NCBI GenBank assembly: GCA_015657535.1
Contig: JADHZB010000541.1
Span: 1 to 41,723 of the forward strand
From: Nephromyces sp. MM_2019
Taxonomy: Eukaryota > Apicomplexa > Aconoidasida > Nephromycida
DNA: 41,723 bases
Direction of reading: 5' to 3'
In this document: positions 36,495 to 41,723 of the stretch, in pieces
Position numbering within the stretch: the stretch's first letter is position 1
Layout: each line of letters opens with the position of its first letter
The notes under the pieces: model-generated
Seen by the model: the letters and a program-made list of their open reading frames with translations, nothing else
Database searches by the model: none
What the model was told of the DNA's origin: nothing
Program-made: the position numbers and the translations under genes

Positions 36495-37800
36495 CTATAG
36501 AATTGCAATTTGTTATTTTTGCGTTTTCTAAATTCGAATGAGCTAATTCATTTTGAGCTAGAATACTCAACTTATATATTTTCAAATAAGTCTATATTCA
36601 ATACTTATTACATTTAGAATTATCAAATTACATTTTATTAGCATATTAATGTCCCTGATGTTTTAAATATCCCAAATGCTAATCAAATATCATGAAATCC
36701 CTTGTCGCACTTTATTGTTTTGCTATTATGCTTTCCAAAATTGCTATCCTTGCAACTCATTTGTGACTTTTTTCGTAAATTTTAAACATCCCAGTTGTTA
36801 AATTTGGCACTATTTAGAATTTGATTTTCCATATTTGCCCAGTTATATTCTTTACTCTTTATTAATGCCAATGTTATCGCTTTAAGTTGCAAAATTAATT
36901 TATATTTATTCATTTGTTCGCATTCCACTTTTCTTTCATCGATAATGATTATATATTTCAATTTCGCTTATCGAAATTTGGTAATTTCGCATTTCATCTC
37001 ACGAAATTTTAATCATTTGAATTGGTTGATCTAAGCAATTTCGATTGCTTTGATAATTCTTTTGTCAAGTTTAACGAATATTGGTTACATAATTGCACTC
37101 AATTGTGATTTCAATTACTCAATAAAGGATTCTCTTTATATTTTGGCACCTTGATAGCTTATCAATGACACAATGCATTTTAATTCTATCAAATTAAAAT
37201 ATTTCGATTGTGTATAAATTTATTGAACTGAGTTTGACCTATTCGATAATTTTGGATAATTGTTGTATAAGGATTACCATTGTTTATCATAATTTCAATT
37301 TAAGTGTTTGTAATTCTAAAACACTTTTGGCTTATCCATAATTTAATTTAGAACCGTATATAGCTTTTTTATTTCGAAACTTGTTGCAAATAATTTTGTA
37401 TTGACTATTTGTACTTTGTAATTGATCTTATATTAATTATATTTTTCTCATAATTGATTTCAGTCTATCTAATCACCCTTTATTTACTTTATATGACCAA
37501 TTCAATGTTAGTTATATTGTTGTAAGGTTATTTCGTGTTTCTAAATTTAGTACAGGAACAAACTTTGTACTATAAATTTTGTCTTCCTCTTATCAAATCG
37601 TTTCGAAAAGTGACTTACTCCCCTTATTCTGGCTCCCATTCAACTTTCCCTTTTCTTTTAATGCATTTTAAATAGGTGATATATTATTTCAGCACCATCA
37701 TCAGCTAACATATCGCCACTCTAAATCCATATATAGAAACTAGCATCCTTTTAAGATGTATTAGACATTACTAGTACTCCATTTTGGTATCAGTGCATTA
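36495..37800 (-). repeat. Dispersed non-coding repeat, copy B (inverted)
   Basis: The reverse complement of this region follows 39230-40690 through most of its length. Matches include ACATTAATATGCTAATAAAATG (as in copy A), AAATTTAACAACTGGGATG and GGGAAAGTTGAATGG. Near the outer end, AATTTAATGCACTGATACC pairs with the 39250 region. Divergence is substantial but the order is kept. Confidence 0.8.
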
Positions 37801-38270
37801 AATTAGCACCCTTTGTGAAGCACTAATTATAAAACAATTTCTCCTTATATACTTTTAACAATATGTATCTATTTCCAGAAATGTAATAATTATTTTTCGA
37901 GTGCATTGGCGGCAAATCTGGTAATGATAAAAATTGATAATTTGTTATAACATTTCCAGGGAAAATCAATCATAAAACAATTGTTCCCAGTGTATTTTGA
38001 CAATTTATATTCCAGATATATAACAATTATTTTCCGAGTGCATTGGTGGTAGATCTCATACTTGTAGATGTTGATAATTCTTTTAAACAAGTCTGAGGCA
38101 TATTAATAATAAAACAATTGCTCCCAATGTGTTTTGACAACATCTGTATTCCAGATATATAGTAATTATTCGTCGAGTGCGTTGGAGGTGTATCTCGTTT
38201 TGGTAGATAATGATACATTATTTTAATAAGTATAGGGCATATCAATAAGTGTTTTGGTACAAGAAGGAAA
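37790..38270. repeat. About 138-bp tandem repeat, 3-plus copies
   Basis: The landmark TTCCAGA followed by TATATAA-AATTATT and CGAGTGCATTGG recurs at about 37873, 38010 and 38149. Each copy is preceded by ATAAAACAATT-CTCCCA-TGT and TTTTGACAA. The first copy is partial. Spacing is 137-139 bp. The array abuts the outer end of inverted copy B. Confidence 0.88.
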
Positions 38271-39229
38271 AATGACTTCTTATTTTTAATATATTTTTCA
38301 TAAATGTTAAGTACTTTACTTCAACAAAAGAAAAATAATTTAAGTTTACCTACTCGTAATCTTTCGATAATTGTGAGCGTATATGGGGTCAGGTTATGTA
38401 TTCTTGCATTGCTACCATTTGAAACCTTCACTTAACTCGTGAAGATCTTGCCTAATTTTCCTACCCGAAGACTACATTTCATTTTGCTTCAAAATAATGG
38501 AGCTGTGAATTGTTTAATTAAATGAGAGCTAATAAGTCTCGATAGTTTCAATATAAAATGAATGTATTTTGTTTTTTAAGTTGATAAAGCGTCAAGCGGA
38601 ACAAGTAAATGATTTATTCAAAAAAAAACAGAAGAAAGAAATTAAGACATCTTCATGCATCAAAAATGCTCTAAAGTGTTTATTTAGATGTTTAAAATAA
38701 TTTGTAGTTTCTATAAACACTTAGTGGGCAAACTTAGTGTGTGCAAAATAGATATGTGTGAAATAAGCTAAATGAAAACTATATTATGCTAGATGTAATA
38801 ACAGTTATTGCACTATAACTATTTCATGGTCAATTAGCTATACACTAGTTTATAATAAAACTATCATATGATCTGGATGCTAAATGTAAGGCTGCCACAC
38901 TTAGCCCTTACCTCGCTAGTTTCCTCCCCATCATCTATGATTAAACTGAGTTTATAGTCCATCTCCTCTGTATATTAACTCACATCACCTTTACCTACAG
39001 TGAACCTACCATCAAGTTCGGGTATTCCTATAAGCTTATTTGGATCTGGTAACTGTCTAGACATCACGAAAGGGTTTGATATGCTTATTGATATGCCCTG
39101 GACTCATGAAAACGAATAATGATCATCTACCAATCCGAGATGCACTGCCAGTGCACTCGAGAAATCATTTATGAATTTATGAAAATATGTAATTGAGCGC
39201 AACATATGTTTAAAATAATTGTTTCATGG
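38271..39229. other. Region between tandem array and repeat copy C
   Basis: No gene was found. A somewhat C-richer patch lies at 38890-39080 with short interrupted frames. Nothing else is recognised. Confidence 0.5.
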
Positions 39230-40690
39230 ATTATTGAATCATTAAGGGTCCTAAATTAATGCACTGACATAAAAATGGGGAACTAGCATTGCTAAATATA
39301 TCTTGGAGGTGATGCTAGTCACGATAATTGAACCTAGAATGGTTCTGTATTGACTAATAATGGTGATAGTTTAATATATCACCCATTACAAATATATTAA
39401 ATGAAACGGGAAAGTTGAATGGAAATCGGGGAAAAGGAAAGAAGACACTTTCCGAACCGATCGAATCAAAAGGAAGACAGTTTTTATATTATACAACTTA
39501 TCCCTATAAGAAATATTGATGCGCGAATTAGTTTTACGAATGTATAATTAATTTAGAAATGGTCTCATAAAATTGAGAAACGATATTTGGAGTTATTAAA
39601 ATTAATTATAACGAATGTATAATTGATTTGAAGTCATTAGGGGTCATTTGAATTACGAACAGTAATTACAAAGAGAATTTGGAATCAATTCTGAGCGGGG
39701 ATCTTGTATTTGGCTCTAAAATAAATTATGGGAGAAAACAAAAGTGTTCTAATATCAAACACTTTTGATATTGAAAACATGTTCTTCAATATTAGCAATA
39801 AAAAAAAATCGTTGTTTACAGTTATTGAATTGGCTAAATTCACTTTAATACATTTATACTTAATTTTGATTTTACAATTTGGCATACTTAAGGCACATTG
39901 CAAAAATCTTGAATTATTGGAACGGCAAGTCATGTAAAGGAACTTGTGTGGAGTCCATGAAGTCATGAATGAATGCAAATATGTATTCAATGCCATTCAA
40001 ACTTATCAAAGAACTTATAAAGGCAATCAAAATTGCGTAATTTAATCATTATGAATGATTAAAATTTGATCTGACAAATACGAAAATACTTAGTTTCGAT
40101 AAACGCGATCGAGTTAGATCAACAGCATCGTTTAAAGCAAAGTGGAATGTGATTAAATGATTTAATATAAATTCATTTTTTATAGCCTAAAGTAATAGCA
40201 TTGCCATGTGTGAAGAGCACAGAGTTTAAATGAACAAAGATAAAATCCCAAATTTCATATAATGTCAAAATTTAACATCTGGGATGTTGAAAATTTGCGA
40301 AATGAATCACAAATATTTTGCAAGGATAGTAATTATTGAAAGCATAAAAGCAAAACAATTGAATGCATGAAATAATAATCCATGGCATTAAAATGATCAA
40401 ATGAGTTAATCACTATTAATTGAAATACATCTGGGATGTATTGAATTGTTGCTGCACAAATGAAATAAAAATTAAGAAAGTTAATTTTCGATAAGTATCT
40501 GGGATACTTAAAATGTCTTGTACGTCAACATGCTTATGAAATGTAATGCGCTAATACTAAATGCAATAAATAAGAAATATAGACTTATTTGCGAATTCAT
40601 ATATTGAGAATTCTAGCTCGAAGCGCAAATGCTCCATCGAATTTGAAAAATTCGAAAATAGCCAATTGCAATGCTATAAAGGTAATATAC
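39230..40690 (+). repeat. Dispersed non-coding repeat, copy C (longest, direct)
   Basis: This is the longest copy of the family. The left part matches inverted copy B (ATTAATGCACTGA, GGGAAAGTTGAATGG, CACTTTCCGAA). The right part matches both A and B, ending CCAATTGCAATGCTATAAAGG. The minus-strand frame at 39685-39996 and plus frame at 39728-39937 fall inside it and show no known domain, so I treat the element as non-coding or decayed. Confidence 0.8.
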
Positions 40691-41315
40691 ATTCCAATTA
40701 AGTGTTTTTGTGATGTTTGAATGATTATGGATATAAATATTCACAAGTCATTTAAGATAGCAAAAATTTATCAAAGGCCACTGATTACAAAAATTTCTCA
40801 TAGCCAAAGTACAGAATCCAAAAGGTTAAATTTTGTGGTTTCCGCATTCTAGGTCACTAGAAAAGATGAATCCGATCCACTCAAATTTAGTGGAGCACAA
40901 ATAAATGCACAAGAGTATTGATTTCGATGAAACCACATTGAAATTCAAAAGTCTTTCCCCTGATTTTTGAATTTGAATTTCGTGTTGTTCTAGAACAAGA
41001 TTCAAAAATTTTTTTAAAATCAAAAATCAGATTTAATAATCTACATAAGAATTAAAGTTTGCACCCCCATATTTATGAAACATTTGATTTTCCAAGTATT
41101 ATATGAATTGATTCAACAATAACAAGATATCAAATTGATATTATAAAGTTAGTTCGGCATTATTTTTTTTCCTTTTAAGCCGAGTTTTTCTTCTATATCT
41201 GAGCTAATAATTTTACCAATATTGTTTATAGTTGTTAAACTATATTAAATTATAATAAATTTTCCAAAGCATAAAGTGTATTGAGAAATATCTCTTAAGT
41301 TTTTGCAACCTCCCT
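40691..41315. other. AT-rich region without a recognisable gene
   Basis: No gene or repeat is recognised. A local near-palindrome surrounds 40940-40985, where CAAAAGTC and GATTTTTGAATTTGAATTT face similar sequence. Confidence 0.5.
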
Positions 41316-41452
41316 GGTCTGGTAATTGAACTATAACCAGTATAACAATTGCCTATCTCGCAATTGTCGCCAGCCCTGCTCGGCTACGGCCTTATGTATT
41401 TCTATTGATTGCTTAACCTGGCAACCTTCGTTAAGCCCTTCTCGGCTTATGA
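41316..41452. other. Cluster of five short hairpins
   Basis: In a GC-richer patch, successive perfect stems are seen: CTGGT/ACCAG (41319-41340), ACAATTG/CAATTGT (41345-41367), GCC-AGCC/GGCT-GGC (41369-41390), GCTTAAC/GTTAAGC (41411-41436) and TAAGCC/GGCTTA (41432-41449). The last two share bases, so they exclude each other. Loops are C/T-rich (CTGCTC, CTTCTC, CCTATCTCG). It does not fold as a tRNA. Confidence 0.65.
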
Positions 41453-41723
41453 TATAATTAAAATAATTAAAAGTTATAGTGAAGTTTCAAAAAGTGTTTA
41501 TAGAAAATATATTCTGAACTTTGATTATTAAATCAAAATGATTCAAGTTAAAACAAAAGTGAACATCGTCGTTAACAAAAAGGGGGAAAGCATAAAATAT
41601 TCGCATGCACTTATATGTTAAAATACATTCAAGTATTTGCATAGATTTCTATATCTATTTCTAAGTTCGTGGTACAGTATTTCATTTAGATACAGCAATA
41701 AAATAAAGCCTATTCTAGATAGG

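Noticed and set aside
37890..38245. Two similar minus-strand frames that looked like paralogous small proteins
   Set aside because: Their similarity comes from the underlying 138-bp tandem repeat.

Overview
This window looks like nuclear DNA of an AT-rich, intron-bearing unicellular eukaryote. An apicomplexan or other alveolate is my best guess. The guess rests on composition and on the style of the DCP2, SmB, deoxyhypusine hydroxylase and SDHAF2 proteins. It is an inference, and I cannot name the species. No rRNA, tRNA, CRISPR array, insertion sequence or bacterial operon structure was seen.

Left domain, about 1-16.3 kb. Three genes are cut into many small exons by introns packed with (TG)n and (CA)n, so simple ORF reading hides them. 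(1) The 3' half of an AP-3 adaptor mu subunit gene (+, 252-3702, 12 exons visible, 5' end outside the window) encodes the whole C-terminal mu-homology domain. (2) A tubulin-tyrosine-ligase family gene (+, about 5108-12866, 13 exons) has a large insertion with a Thr/His/Pro hexapeptide repeat. (3) An ALG14 gene (-, 14078-16231, 6 exons) encodes the membrane-anchor subunit of the UDP-GlcNAc transferase that adds the second GlcNAc in N-glycan precursor synthesis. The TTL and ALG14 genes are convergent.

Middle domain, about 16.3-32.9 kb. The TG/CA load fades between 16.3 and 18.3 kb and genes become compact: DCP2 (+, two exons), a small predicted signal-peptide/one-TM protein (+), SmB (-, intronless), SDHAF2-like (+, two exons) and deoxyhypusine hydroxylase (-, intronless). 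Next comes an unrecognised locus at 32161-32885 whose GC-richer composition stands apart. It is two overlapping frames that are probably one split or frameshifted gene.

Right domain, about 32.9-41.7 kb. I find no gene here. The DNA holds three diverged copies of an undescribed non-coding repeat of about 1.1-1.45 kb (two direct, one inverted), a 138-bp tandem array beside the inverted copy, and a cluster of short hairpins near the right edge.

The identified genes are housekeeping functions (vesicle coat, tubulin modification, N-glycosylation, mRNA decapping, splicing, complex II assembly, eIF5A hypusination) with no evident pathway link. Exon boundaries were inferred by eye from homology, reading phase and GT/AG signals, and should be confirmed with RNA data.
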